A DNA stretch of 64,000 bases, taken from positions 186,001 through 250,000 of the forward strand of contig NZ_JABBPG010000005.1 of assembly GCF_013140855.1 (NCBI RefSeq), in the 5' to 3' direction. Each line of letters starts with the position of its first letter. Position 1 is the stretch's first letter. The position numbers and the translations under genes were made by a program. This stretch comes from Pseudoalteromonas caenipelagi (GTDB lineage Bacteria > Pseudomonadota > Gammaproteobacteria > Enterobacterales > Alteromonadaceae). Positions 18,655 through 30,195 of this stretch are shown one piece after another. The notes under the pieces are model-generated. The model was not told the origin of the DNA and ran no database searches. It saw nothing but the letters and a program-made list of their open reading frames with translations.

Positions 18655-18750
18655 GCTAACTCACAAACCCCTTTGAATTAGTACCTTAGTAAGCTCTAAC
18701 ACGGGATGGGGGCTAAACGAGAAAAACCTCAATAGCAGGCGTGAGTTAGC
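18655..18750. repeat. 96-bp element with perfect 10-bp inverted ends
   Basis: GCTAACTCAC (18655-18664) and GTGAGTTAGC (18741-18750) are exact inverted copies. ATAAAAA occurs on the outer flank of both ends (18647-18653 and 18751-18757), as a target duplication would. No coding capacity. It lies between the SemiSWEET-like gene and the Crp/Fnr regulator gene. Confidence 0.5.
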
Positions 18751-18823
18751 ATAAAAATCATTGTGGTCATGCTATCTTTATTCAATATTAATAAATAGGA
18801 CAAATGTCCGAAGAGCCATCTAG

Positions 18824-19480
18824 ATGTTTCAATATCATTTTTCAACCAATCTTGTAGAACAATTGCTGAGCTTCGCTGGCAACGCTTTTGTTCACAGTAA
18901 AAAAGACGTATTAATCCATCAAGACGAACCTTTAACTAAACTGATCTTAGTTCGAAGTGGCACGGTTTCTTTTAGTTATGATGTTGGCAACGGTCGCCGC
19001 CTGCTGCTGGGGCAGCTTGACTGTAACAATACGCTCATTGGCGAGATCGAAGCACTTAACAACCAGCCATGCATCTATACCGTAACCTGTTTAAGCGAAG
19101 TGCAATATAACTTAATTGAGCTAAAGCACTGGCGTCAATTATTACTCGATCAGCCTGAACTGAGTCTTTATACGGCTCAAACAATTGCAGCAAAATTTGC
19201 TGAAAATCAAAAGATTAACTTAGATAAACTGTTGTTACCTTTAAGCTATAACATAGCTAAAGATTGCTTACTGAGAGCAGAAAATAACAATCCTACATTG
19301 TTACGTGCCTATCCTACTGTTAATGCAGAAGCGGAGCGGTTTGCCACCACTGAGCGTGCATACAGACGGGTTGTCACTGAACTCGTAGATAAAGGTTTAA
19401 TAGTAAGAAGCAGCGAGGGGTTAAAGCCTGTCGATTTAGACGCATTACAAGATTTTGTAGATAGCTTTTCGCAAGTGTGA
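18824..19480 (+). CDS. Crp/Fnr family transcriptional regulator, YeiL-like
   Basis: A 218-residue protein with an N-terminal cyclic-nucleotide-binding-like beta barrel (about 15-125, with LILVRSGTVSFSYDVGNGRRLLLGQL and IGEIEAL). A C-terminal winged helix (about 150-205) contains TTERAYRRVVTELVDKGLIVRSSEGLKPVD. No Fnr-type N-terminal cysteine cluster is present. The layout resembles E. coli YeiL. Ligand and targets unknown. The 250 bases upstream hold the inverted-repeat element. Confidence 0.85.
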   Translation: MFQYHFSTNLVEQLLSFAGNAFVHSKKDVLIHQDEPLTKLILVRSGTVSFSYDVGNGRRLLLGQLDCNNTLIGEIEALNNQPCIYTVTCLSEVQYNLIELKHWRQLLLDQPELSLYTAQTIAAKFAENQKINLDKLLLPLSYNIAKDCLLRAENNNPTLLRAYPTVNAEAERFATTERAYRRVVTELVDKGLIVRSSEGLKPVDLDALQDFVDSFSQV

Positions 19481-19521
19481 TAACTAAGCTGGTTAGCTCA
19501 CCAGCTTAGTGTAAAAACAAG

Positions 19522-20082
19522 TTATTTAAACAAGTCTTGGATTTTGCTCAAGTCTGATTTCCCAGCAACGATTTCATCTGGTGTTAAGCCCGATAACTCA
19601 TGAGGAAATACTAACCATTCATCTGACTCGTGAATAAAATAATCTGGTTTCATCGGTACTTTGGTATTTTTAGGCTTGTAGTACGGGCAAGCAACGCGAA
19701 TTTCTTTTGGCAAATTAAGACGCATCAGCTCCGCTAACTTCTCTTTTAACGCATAAATACTGCGTCCAGAATCAAAAACATCATCCACAATCAATAACGA
19801 ATCGCCTGCATTTGCATTTTCAATAATATAATGTAGACCATGGACTTTAATTTCTTTTGACTGCTTACCAATGCCATAATACGACGAAGTACGTACAGCA
19901 ATATGGTCGGTTTCGATGCCTTTGTAGTCATAATATTCCTGAACCGCGATACCAATTGGCGCACCACCTCGCCAGATACCAATAATAAAGTCTGGACGAA
20001 AGCCGTCTTCATAAACTTGTGCAGCAAGACAAAATGAATCTTCTAGCAACTGCTGTGCGGTGATATAGCACTTATCTGACAT
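19522..20082 (-). CDS. Purine phosphoribosyltransferase, hypoxanthine type
   Basis: A 186-residue type-I phosphoribosyltransferase carrying the PRPP-binding motif LLIVDDVFDSGRS (about residues 92-104) and the early loop IIGIWRGGAPIG. Proteins of this kind are annotated as hypoxanthine phosphoribosyltransferase and salvage purines to nucleotides with PRPP. The C-terminal half (DYFIHESDEWLVFPHEL) is typical for the group. The exact base specificity cannot be read from sequence. It converges on the Crp/Fnr gene. Confidence 0.85.
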   Translation of the reverse strand: MSDKCYITAQQLLEDSFCLAAQVYEDGFRPDFIIGIWRGGAPIGIAVQEYYDYKGIETDHIAVRTSSYYGIGKQSKEIKVHGLHYIIENANAGDSLLIVDDVFDSGRSIYALKEKLAELMRLNLPKEIRVACPYYKPKNTKVPMKPDYFIHESDEWLVFPHELSGLTPDEIVAGKSDLSKIQDLFK

Positions 20083-20377
20083 ACAAAAACCCCGTGAGAA
20101 TGCGAATAATGTCGTGTGTTTGCCACTTTAACAAGCTCCTTGAAACATCAAGAAAGCTTTTAACGCAGCTTAAGTTGTAACCGCTTATTTTAGCGCAGAT
20201 AAATAAAAAATGCTTGTATTGATACTAACGACTAATAAAAAGAAACGTTGCAAAGACCGCTCTTTGTGAGAATACGCCTACAACATTTTAAAATTGTGTT
20301 TAAGCGTGACAGTTGTCTAAACTAGATAGTAATGAATACGGACTATTCAACACACCAATCAAAAGAAGGAACTTACT

Positions 20378-21178
20378 ATGAAACTACACACACAACTTAT
20401 CATCCTTTGTTTTTTGGCAATGCTCCCCAAAGCAGCCTCAGCGAAATTACTAGGATGTTTTGACTGCTCTAGCGTCATCAGTAAAAGAGAAGCTATAGAA
20501 GAGTTTCGAGCGTCAAATAAACAAAATGGAAAATACGAAGTTGTAGATGTCAAAAATGGCAGTGTATTTAGTTACAATATTGAATATGACCCAGAGTTTG
20601 ACAAAGTAATTGTATTTAACGCATCACCAAGTAACGCAGCGCTTAGCCACGCTGCACAATTTTCCCAAGAGTTTAGACGCTTAGAACGTTCAATTGCTAA
20701 CACTAATTATACGAGTAACAACTATGAGTCTGTCTATAAAGTATACAACGATAGAAAATTTAGTGAATTAACAAATGAATACATACTCCAATCAACCGTT
20801 ATAGATCAACTCGGTATTTATGTAGGCTCGGTAGTAGCAAGCGTGGGGAAACTCGCTGTAGGCGTTAACATTGTGATTGATATCGGCTTTTCCGATGGAA
20901 GCGTTATTCGCTTCAAGGTATCAGGTATTAATGTGAATGGTCAGCCTGAATTTGAGCCTATAAGTGGAAAAGACTCTGACGGCAACGCAATTCCTACCAG
21001 TAGAAGCCATTTAAACGGTACTTATCAGTTCTCAAGAGAAAGCGGTAATTGGGAGCGGTTCGTTGAGCTGAGTCGCTTTTTTGGAGTCGATGTTTTTGGA
21101 TGGCATGACACTTTTTATAACAGACGTGTATTTATAACTGATTGCCCTAGTGGGGCTTGCAGTATTCAACCAAACTAA
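20378..21178 (+). CDS. Secreted protein of unknown function
   Basis: Not recognised. The 266-residue protein has a signal peptide (MKLHTQLIILCFLAMLPKAASA). The mature part begins with CFDCSS and ends near CPSGACSIQPN, so two cysteine pairs at opposite ends could form disulphides in the periplasm or outside the cell. A central hydrophobic, Gly/Val-rich stretch (IYVGSVVASVGKLAVGVNIVIDIGF, about 150-175) could be membrane-interacting. AAGGA precedes the ATG. A 69-residue membrane protein gene follows after 15 bases, so the two are probably one operon. About 295 bases upstream contain no gene that I can see. Confidence 0.75.
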   Translation: MKLHTQLIILCFLAMLPKAASAKLLGCFDCSSVISKREAIEEFRASNKQNGKYEVVDVKNGSVFSYNIEYDPEFDKVIVFNASPSNAALSHAAQFSQEFRRLERSIANTNYTSNNYESVYKVYNDRKFSELTNEYILQSTVIDQLGIYVGSVVASVGKLAVGVNIVIDIGFSDGSVIRFKVSGINVNGQPEFEPISGKDSDGNAIPTSRSHLNGTYQFSRESGNWERFVELSRFFGVDVFGWHDTFYNRRVFITDCPSGACSIQPN

Positions 21179-21193
21179 CAAGGAGTAGACCGC

Positions 21194-21403
21194 ATGCCAA
21201 TTGATATAAATGTAAGATGGGTAGGATATTACGCTGTATTGTGCTTACTGTTTCCCATATTAGCGTACTTTTTACTTAGGGGAGACAGAGCAACACCAGT
21301 AAAAGATTCATTTATAATCTTGCTACTGTCGGTCGCTCCTCCTCTGCCGTTTGTGGCTTTATTAGTATTTTATTCAATACCAAACAAACAACCCGAGCAT
21401 TAA
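21194..21403 (+). CDS. Small two-helix membrane protein
   Basis: A 69-residue protein with two hydrophobic helices (about 9-27 and 38-62) separated by a charged turn (RGDRATPVKDS). No family recognised. AAGGAG precedes the ATG. It is tightly linked to the secreted protein upstream, suggesting a paired role such as partner or immunity/anchor, which is inference only. Confidence 0.65.
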   Translation: MPIDINVRWVGYYAVLCLLFPILAYFLLRGDRATPVKDSFIILLLSVAPPLPFVALLVFYSIPNKQPEH

Positions 21404-21765
21404 CACTGTATGAAATAATGAACCTAGTACTTTGCTGGGTTCATTATCTCGTTCGGATAAAAGTTAGCTTCATAAAAATACAAACCAGTCACAGTGAGAA
21501 ACATGGGCCTAAGCCCCCTACAAAGCTTTTAAATAAGCTGTTCACATACAAAACTTGTAACCAAAACTAAAGATTGACTTCGTCTTTTGACTTTTTGATG
21601 CGAAGTGAGAGCACTTCCAAAATTTGATCATTAATTTTTTGTCGGACCTACATTTGAGCACCACCGCACGGCAAGCAACGCTTATAAATAAAATGCGAGT
21701 AATTATTTTCTGGGGGAGTTAAAGACATAAAAAAACCCTAACCGTAAGGCTAGGGTTATAAAAAG
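21404..21765. other. Gene-free stretch before tRNA-Leu, with one strong hairpin
   Basis: No open frame of note. A perfect 10-bp stem, ATAATGAACC/GGTTCATTAT (21415-21447, 13-base loop), follows the small membrane gene and may end its transcript, though it lacks a T-run. The rest holds only short A/T-rich sequence and the tRNA terminator at its far end. Confidence 0.5.
21729..21757 (-). terminator. Terminator of tRNA-Leu
   Basis: AACCCTAACC/GGCTAGGGTT form a 10-bp stem with one mismatch and a 4-base loop. Seven T follow on the minus strand, directly after the tRNA 3' end. Confidence 0.88.
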
Positions 21766-21850
21766 TGGTACCAGTGGGCGGACTTGAACCGCCACGCCCG
21801 AAGGCAACGGATTTTGAATCCGTCATGTCTACCAATTCCATCACACTGGC
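21766..21850 (-). tRNA. tRNA-Leu, anticodon CAA (reads UUG)
   Basis: An 85-nt class-II tRNA with a long variable arm (TGCCTTCGGGCGT). The acceptor arm begins GCCAGTG and ends CACTGGT-A-CCA, with CCA encoded. The anticodon stem ACGGA/TCCGT holds the loop TTCAAAA, giving anticodon CAA. The T arm GGCGG-TTCAAGT-CCGCC is canonical. The first acceptor pair is G-U. Confidence 0.96.
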
Positions 21851-22119
21851 ATAATTTTTCTTTCATCTTCTAAAACAAGAGAAAATAAAGAAAAACCACT
21901 TTGAGCTAGGGCTTTGTTTATAATGCCTTCGTCTCTATGCCATGCATTATACAAACATCGCTTCGCTGGGCAAGTAATTTTTTAACTGAGCTACACCAAC
22001 TGCTTGGTATTTGTACAAAACAACTATAAAACCGCCATTTATAATGATTTTCGCCATTACCTGCTAGGTTGTGTAAAATACTGCAAATCTGATCGTTTGT
22101 TTTGAGTGAGAGTTCACAC

Positions 22120-22617
22120 ATGTCACAGTTTCCAAGCGCTGGCTTCTTTCGTCGATTCGCTTCACTAATCTATGACGGATTAGTTGTTATTGCTTTTGCA
22201 ATGCTAACAACAGTGATTTATTTATTGATTATACAAGGCTTTATATCTGCAGGCATATTAACGATAGGGGCACACCCTGACGTTTCAGCTTACATTCAAG
22301 CATCCCCCACTCTTTACACAATTCGCGCAGTTTTGTTGGTGTTAGTTGCCATCTTGTTCTACGCCTACTTTTGGACTAAAAGTGGACAGACTATTGGCAT
22401 GAGAGCCTGGAGATTAAAAGTACAAACTCACTCGGGGGAATTATTGCCATGGTCTACCGCTTTATCGCGAAGCATATGTGCATTATGTGGATTAGGGAAC
22501 TTATTCGTGTTAGTTGATTTTAAAAAGAAGCGCGCTTTGCAGGACCTACTTTGTAAAACTGAAGTAATTGTATTAACTAAAGAAGAAAACAAAAAAGTTT
22601 ATAACAGTTTAGATTAA
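22120..22617 (+). CDS. RDD family membrane protein
   Basis: A 165-residue RDD-domain protein. It starts SQFPSAGFFRRFASLIYDGLVVIAFAM, where the motif (R, then D in a first helix) defines the family. It has three or more membrane helices and the C-terminal signature SGQTIGMRAWRLKVQ ... ALSRSICALCGLG. Function in bacteria is uncertain; ion or small-molecule transport has been proposed. A TTG at 22102 is in frame, but GAGTGAGAG about eight bases before the ATG at 22120 favours the latter. Confidence 0.88.
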   Translation: MSQFPSAGFFRRFASLIYDGLVVIAFAMLTTVIYLLIIQGFISAGILTIGAHPDVSAYIQASPTLYTIRAVLLVLVAILFYAYFWTKSGQTIGMRAWRLKVQTHSGELLPWSTALSRSICALCGLGNLFVLVDFKKKRALQDLLCKTEVIVLTKEENKKVYNSLD

Positions 22618-22671
22618 CTTGGTTAAGCCCAGCAGTCGTGCTTAATGTAATTCGTTTCACAAATAGTTAGA

Positions 22672-22745
22672 GAGGACAACATACGTATGTTTCAAGAAGA
22701 CGACATATATATGTTTGGGCACTGCCGTCTTCGTAATTAGTCCTC
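22672..22745. repeat. Nested inverted-repeat element with two 12-bp palindromes
   Basis: Outer arms GAGGAC/GTCCTC (22672-22677, 22740-22745) enclose GAAGACG/CGTCTTC (22696-22702, 22726-22732). Two perfect 12-bp palindromes, ACATACGTATGT (22679-22690) and ACATATATATGT (22703-22714), start 24 bases apart. It lies between convergent genes. Confidence 0.45.
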
Positions 22746-22827
22746 GTAGTTCTGAGCCTATTTCGTCATTCTGAACTTGCTGTCGAATCTCATGATTGAA
22801 ACAAGCGACATTTTGCACTTAGTAGGC

Positions 22828-23895
22828 TTATTGGTTACGTTTGAGCAAGTAGCTGGCAATAACAACAAACAGTATGCTTGGCATCATCGCACCAACCACC
22901 GCAGGTACGTTATATACCATCACTATTGGACCGAATATTTCATTACTCAAGTGAAACGCCAACCCGGTGATCACACCCATTATAATTCTCGCGCCCATGC
23001 TCACTGAGCGCAGCGGACCAAAAATAAAAGACAGTGCCACTAAAAGCATCACCGCAACAGTCAGTGGCTGCATGACCTTTCGCCAAAGTGCTAAGTCATA
23101 GCTACTGGTATCTTGCTCATTTTGCTCTAGATAAGACAAATACGACCAAATCCCTCTAAATGACAGAGACTCAGGATCGACAGAAACAACATCTAGCTTC
23201 TCTGCTGTGAGCTGGGAGTTATATATTTGCGACTCTCGGTAATGGGTGGTGATTTTTTCTTCACCCAGAGTAACTTCTTCGATACCGCTGAAAATCCACC
23301 CTTGTGGCACACTCCTTCCATGTTCGACGCGCATCACTTTACTAAGCTCTAAATCATCATTGAAATAGTAAATGCTTACATCTTTAAGATCACCCGACTT
23401 TTCAATGTTGCCGATATTTATAAAATTACTACCATCTTTAGCCCAGACACCTTTTTGTGCATTAAACACTTCACCACCAAAAATAGCGTTGTTTCTAAGT
23501 TGTTTGGCGGCCTTTTCAGCTTGCGGTACGCCCCACTCACCCAATGCCATCATACATAGCGCTAGTACAATCGCTGTTTTCATTACCGAGCCGATGATTT
23601 GCAAACGTGACATACCAGCCGCCTGCATCACAACCAACTCACTGCTTGATGCCAACGCCCCCAGTCCTGTCAATCCACCAATCAATGCCGCCATCGGGAA
23701 AAACACCACGACATCCGAAGGCATACTATAAAAGGTATACAGCATCGCATCTGCCATATCGTAACTACCGCGACCTACTGACTTCAACTGCTCGATATAC
23801 TTAATGAGCGTATTGATCCCCACAAATACCAAAAGCGCAAACCCAGTGGTTTGCAAGATGCTTCGACCCAAATACAAATCTAATGTTTTCATCAT
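22828..23895 (-). CDS. lptG: LPS export ABC transporter permease LptG
   Basis: One of the two inner-membrane permeases of the LptB2FG machine that extracts lipopolysaccharide for transport to the outer membrane. About 355 residues: three helices at each end (near 15-115 and 265-345) around a periplasmic beta-jellyroll domain. The start MMKTLDLYLGRSI at 23895 makes an ATGA overlap with the lptF stop. A longer in-frame reading from 23934 would intrude into lptF and lacks family similarity. The protein begins and ends like known YjgQ proteins. Confidence 0.94.
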   Translation of the reverse strand: MMKTLDLYLGRSILQTTGFALLVFVGINTLIKYIEQLKSVGRGSYDMADAMLYTFYSMPSDVVVFFPMAALIGGLTGLGALASSSELVVMQAAGMSRLQIIGSVMKTAIVLALCMMALGEWGVPQAEKAAKQLRNNAIFGGEVFNAQKGVWAKDGSNFINIGNIEKSGDLKDVSIYYFNDDLELSKVMRVEHGRSVPQGWIFSGIEEVTLGEEKITTHYRESQIYNSQLTAEKLDVVSVDPESLSFRGIWSYLSYLEQNEQDTSSYDLALWRKVMQPLTVAVMLLVALSFIFGPLRSVSMGARIIMGVITGLAFHLSNEIFGPIVMVYNVPAVVGAMMPSILFVVIASYLLKRNQ

Positions 23896-25004
23896 GCAAC
23901 CGACGCCTGTTTTGTTAACAGTGAGCGCATCCATACTCCAAATGGTCGTCCTTTAGCAATCAAATAAGCGCCGATAAATAATACACTTAAATGGATCCAC
24001 CAAAGTCCTACCGCAGAAGGGATCTTACCCTCAGCGACCAAAAACTTTCCTGCATTTAATAAAATAAAGTAGCCAAGATACAAACTGATAGCAGGCACCA
24101 ACTTGGCGAATTTGCCTTGACGAGGGTTTACTACGCTCAGAGGAACCGCAAGTAACGTTAACAGAATAATAGAAATGGGCACTGACAGGCGTAACTGAAA
24201 CTGAGCCGCCGCTTGAGGCGTATCCATTTCGAGTAACTGTAACGTAGGTATTGCTTCTAATTTGCGTCGCTGGTGTTCTATGATTTGCTCACGTATTTGT
24301 ACTTGGTAGCTGGCAAATTCGGTTTTGTTTAATGCTTGGCTTAAACCGTCCGTTTCGTAGCGTTTACCGTCATTTAGCACAAGTTGTTGCTCACCACTTT
24401 CTTGCTCAATCACGCGCCCTTTTTGAGCATAAACAATACGTGCTGCTTGGTTGGAATCTTTATTGGGGAGCTGTGCCACGAAGACTTTGTCCAACTCCTT
24501 CCCTTGATCCAAGATATTGTGAACAAACACCACTGCTTTTTCATTACCCGTTTGTTGAAATCGCCCGGCCCTAAGCGCTGATAGCCCAGACTCAGCTTCT
24601 GCCTGCTCTTTTAGTTGATATTCTTTTTCAGACGCCCAAGGTGCCACATACAAACTGACCCCCCCGGCTAGCATGGCAAAAAAAACACTCGACACTAACG
24701 TGACTCGAACCACATACCACTCACTGACGCCACAAGCTCTTAAGACTGTCATTTCACTGTCTGCATACACGCGGCTGTAAGCCAAAATAATGCCTAAAAA
24801 CAAACTTAGCGGTAAAATATAAACAGCCAATTGTGGTAGTTTGAGCATCAACACCGATGCCACTAGCTTCGCTGGTAAGTCACCGTCTGACGCATCACTG
24901 AGGATCCGAACAAACTTTTGCGACAAGAAAATCGTCATCAACGTGAGAAACACGGCGACCTGCGATTTTAATACCTCAGCAGTTAAATAACGAAAGATTA
25001 GCAA
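23892..25004 (-). CDS. lptF: LPS export ABC transporter permease LptF
   Basis: Partner permease to LptG (YjgP family), 370 residues, with the same six-helix plus periplasmic jellyroll layout. Recognisable parts are the N-terminal LIFRYLTAEVLKSQVAVF, ILPLSLFLGIILAYSRVYADSEMTVLRACGVS (the coupling-helix region that contacts LptB) and the C-terminal LSVVNPRQGKFAKLVPAI. It is divergently transcribed from pepA, as in E. coli, and its last four bases overlap the lptG start. lptB is not in the window. Confidence 0.95.
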   Translation of the reverse strand: MLIFRYLTAEVLKSQVAVFLTLMTIFLSQKFVRILSDASDGDLPAKLVASVLMLKLPQLAVYILPLSLFLGIILAYSRVYADSEMTVLRACGVSEWYVVRVTLVSSVFFAMLAGGVSLYVAPWASEKEYQLKEQAEAESGLSALRAGRFQQTGNEKAVVFVHNILDQGKELDKVFVAQLPNKDSNQAARIVYAQKGRVIEQESGEQQLVLNDGKRYETDGLSQALNKTEFASYQVQIREQIIEHQRRKLEAIPTLQLLEMDTPQAAAQFQLRLSVPISIILLTLLAVPLSVVNPRQGKFAKLVPAISLYLGYFILLNAGKFLVAEGKIPSAVGLWWIHLSVLFIGAYLIAKGRPFGVWMRSLLTKQASVA

Positions 25005-25056
25005 TGTTTGCCCCTATAAAACTTCGTGTTTCACTGGAATAGTGGGAAATTTTGAG

Positions 25057-25086
25057 TAAACTGGTTATTTTAGTCAGTTTATTATA
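25057..25086 (-). promoter_or_regulatory. lptF promoter -10 box next to a 7-bp inverted repeat
   Basis: On the minus strand a perfect TATAAT (25086-25081) is followed at once by TAAACTG-N11-CAGTTTA, an inverted repeat (25057-25081) covering the expected start of transcription. No good -35 is visible. The repeat may be an operator between lptFG and pepA. Confidence 0.4.
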
Positions 25087-25200
25087 TGCCATCAAATTTA
25101 ATTATCATACCAACAGTCAGAGATAATCACGCATTAATGGTATTGATAGTAGCGTCGGCATAAAGTTCAAAAAGACATAACTTTAGACTCAGGAGTCGCA

Positions 25201-26709
25201 ATGGAATTCAGCGTAAAAAGTGGTAGCCCAGAAAAACAGCGCAGTGCCTGCATCGTAGTTGGTGTATATGAGCCTCGCCGTTTATCTCCCATCGGTGAAC
25301 AGCTGGATAAAATCAGTGATGGCTACATCTCAAATTTATTGCGTCGTGGTGACTTAGAAGGTAAACCAGGGCAAGTATTATTACTGCATCATGTCCCTAA
25401 CGTGCTTAGTGAGCGAGTGTTGCTAGTCGGATGTGGTAAAGAAAGGGAATTAGACGATAAACAATACAAGCAAATAATCTCTAAAACCATTAATACCCTT
25501 AATGACACAGGTTCTATGGAGGCGGTTTGCTTTTTGACCGAGCAACATGTTAAAGGTCGAGACACCTATTGGAAAGTACGCCAAGCAGTTGAAACTACAC
25601 AAGACTGTTTATACACATTTAATCAATTAAAGAGTAAAAAAGTCGACCCTCGCCGTCCACTTCGTAAAATTGTTTTTAATGTACCTACTCGCCGTGAATT
25701 AACCATTGGTGAGTCGGCTATTGAGCACGGCTTGGCCATCGCTGCAGGTGCTAAATTGTGTAAAGATGTGGCTAATATGCCACCGAACATTTGCAACCCT
25801 CGTTACTTAGGTGAGCAAGCAAAAGCGTTAGAAGAGTTCAATAACGTCTCTGTTAATCTCGTTGGCGAAAAAGAGATGGAAGAGCTAGGTATGCATTCTT
25901 ACCTCGCTGTTGGTCGAGGCAGTGCCAATGAATCTGTCATGTCTGTTATTCATTACAACGGCGGTGCAGAAGACCAAGCTCCTATCGTATTTGTGGGTAA
26001 AGGTCTGACTTTTGACTCGGGTGGTATTTCCTTAAAACCGGGCGAAGCCATGGACGAGATGAAATACGATATGGGAGGTGCTGCTGGCGTATTAGGGTTA
26101 ATGCGTTCATTAGTTGAAATGCAGCTGCCAATCAATGTAATTGGTGTGCTTGCTGGCTGTGAAAACATGCCTAGCTCAAACGCTTATCGCCCAGGTGACA
26201 TATTAACCACTATGTCAGGTCAAACCGTTGAAGTGTTAAACACTGATGCTGAAGGCCGTTTGGTATTGTGTGATGCGCTGACTTATGTAGAAGCTTTTGA
26301 ACCTGAAACAGTTGTTGATGTTGCAACTTTGACAGGCGCTTGTATCGTTGCACTGGGTGCGCATGCAACTGGACTTTTGTCAACACACAACCCTTTGGCT
26401 CACGACTTACTTAAAGCCGGTGAACAAAGTGGTGATAGAGCATGGCAACTACCTTTATGGGATGACTATCAAGAGCAACTAGAAAGCCCTTTCGCCGATT
26501 TTACCAATTTAGGTGGACGAGCAGCTGGCACCATTACTGCCGCATGCTTCTTATCTAAGTTCACTAAGAAGTATAACTGGGCACACCTCGATATAGCAGG
26601 TACAGCTTGGCGCAGTGGCAAAAATAAAGGGGCAACAGGACGTCCAGTGCCAATGTTAACCCAATACTTGTTAAATCGCGTTAACGTGACAGACGCACAG
26701 CAAGATTAA
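25201..26709 (+). CDS. pepA: Leucyl aminopeptidase (cytosol aminopeptidase)
   Basis: A hexameric two-metal M17 aminopeptidase, 502 residues (E. coli 503). The catalytic C-terminal domain (about 170-500) carries the metal-binding segments [27 protein letters not shown] and the signature [16 protein letters not shown]. In E. coli the protein also binds DNA in carAB control and plasmid-dimer resolution (XerCD), so it may be dual-function here too. CAGGAGTCGCA precedes the ATG. It is first in the pepA-holC-valS order shared with E. coli. Confidence 0.96.
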   Translation: MEFSVKSGSPEKQRSACIVVGVYEPRRLSPIGEQLDKISDGYISNLLRRGDLEGKPGQVLLLHHVPNVLSERVLLVGCGKERELDDKQYKQIISKTINTLNDTGSMEAVCFLTEQHVKGRDTYWKVRQAVETTQDCLYTFNQLKSKKVDPRRPLRKIVFNVPTRRELTIGESAIEHGLAIAAGAKLCKDVANMPPNICNPRYLGEQAKALEEFNNVSVNLVGEKEMEELGMHSYLAVGRGSANESVMSVIHYNGGAEDQAPIVFVGKGLTFDSGGISLKPGEAMDEMKYDMGGAAGVLGLMRSLVEMQLPINVIGVLAGCENMPSSNAYRPGDILTTMSGQTVEVLNTDAEGRLVLCDALTYVEAFEPETVVDVATLTGACIVALGAHATGLLSTHNPLAHDLLKAGEQSGDRAWQLPLWDDYQEQLESPFADFTNLGGRAAGTITAACFLSKFTKKYNWAHLDIAGTAWRSGKNKGATGRPVPMLTQYLLNRVNVTDAQQD

Positions 26710-26823
26710 CCTAGCCAGATTGATTGATGGCATGGGGTTTCTGTGTCAAAATGCGCCTTTATTTTGAACGCTGAGTTTTGCCTGTAGAAATACAGAATAA
26801 CCGCCCATTATGAAGTCAACGCC

Positions 26824-27270
26824 ATGACCATCAATGCACAATTCTATGTGTTAAAGCATGACAATGAGCCGGATGCTAAACTACCGGCTCATTTTGATCT
26901 AGCGGCCCGCACTGCTGCCGAACAATATAGAGCTGGTCAGCGCGTATTTATCTATGTTGATAGCGTTGAAGATGCCCATGCCATTGACGAGCATTTATGG
27001 TGTTTTGAAGCTGATAGCTTTGTACCACATAACTTACAAGGCGAAGGCCCTAAAGGTGGAGCACCAGTAGAAATTGGTCAAACACCGCCCATTGGCAGAC
27101 GTTCGGTGCTCATTAATTTAGCAACTAAGCTTCCGGATTTTATCCGTCGCTTTGCACAAGTTTATGATTTTGTTCCGAGCGAGGCTATGGCGACGCAAGC
27201 AGCACGCGAGCGGTTTAAGCATCTACGCCAACTTGGCGCCAGTATTTCAACCAAAGAAATTGAAAATTAA
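26824..27270 (+). CDS. holC: DNA polymerase III chi subunit
   Basis: Chi of the clamp-loader complex, which bridges the polymerase III holoenzyme to single-stranded DNA-binding protein. 148 residues (E. coli 147). It shows the family core [31 protein letters not shown] and [10 protein letters not shown] followed by RRSVLINL. It sits between pepA and valS as in E. coli, 23 bases before the valS ATG, so the two are probably co-transcribed. Confidence 0.94.
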   Translation: MTINAQFYVLKHDNEPDAKLPAHFDLAARTAAEQYRAGQRVFIYVDSVEDAHAIDEHLWCFEADSFVPHNLQGEGPKGGAPVEIGQTPPIGRRSVLINLATKLPDFIRRFAQVYDFVPSEAMATQAARERFKHLRQLGASISTKEIEN

Positions 27271-27293
27271 AGTATTTATTAAGGTTCTGTGAA

Positions 27294-30140
<2,847 letters not shown>

Positions 30141-30159
30141 AGGCTGACTAATTTTGTAT

Positions 30160-30187
30160 AAAAAGGGCAGTGTACACTGCCCTTTTT
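30160..30187. terminator. Bidirectional terminator between valS and the FadL-like gene
   Basis: A perfect 28-bp palindrome, half-site AAAAAGGGCAGTGT, giving A-runs and T-runs on both sides. It can stop transcription from both convergent genes. Confidence 0.9.
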
Positions 30188-30195
30188 CTTGACGG

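Noticed and set aside
18655..18750. Integron attC site
   Set aside because: The ends GCTAAC/GTTAGC look superficially similar, but the inner paired boxes and extrahelical base layout are absent and no cassette gene is attached.
25057..25081. LexA box between lptF and pepA
   Set aside because: CTG and CAG are 11 bases apart instead of 10, and the core lacks the alternating AT pattern.
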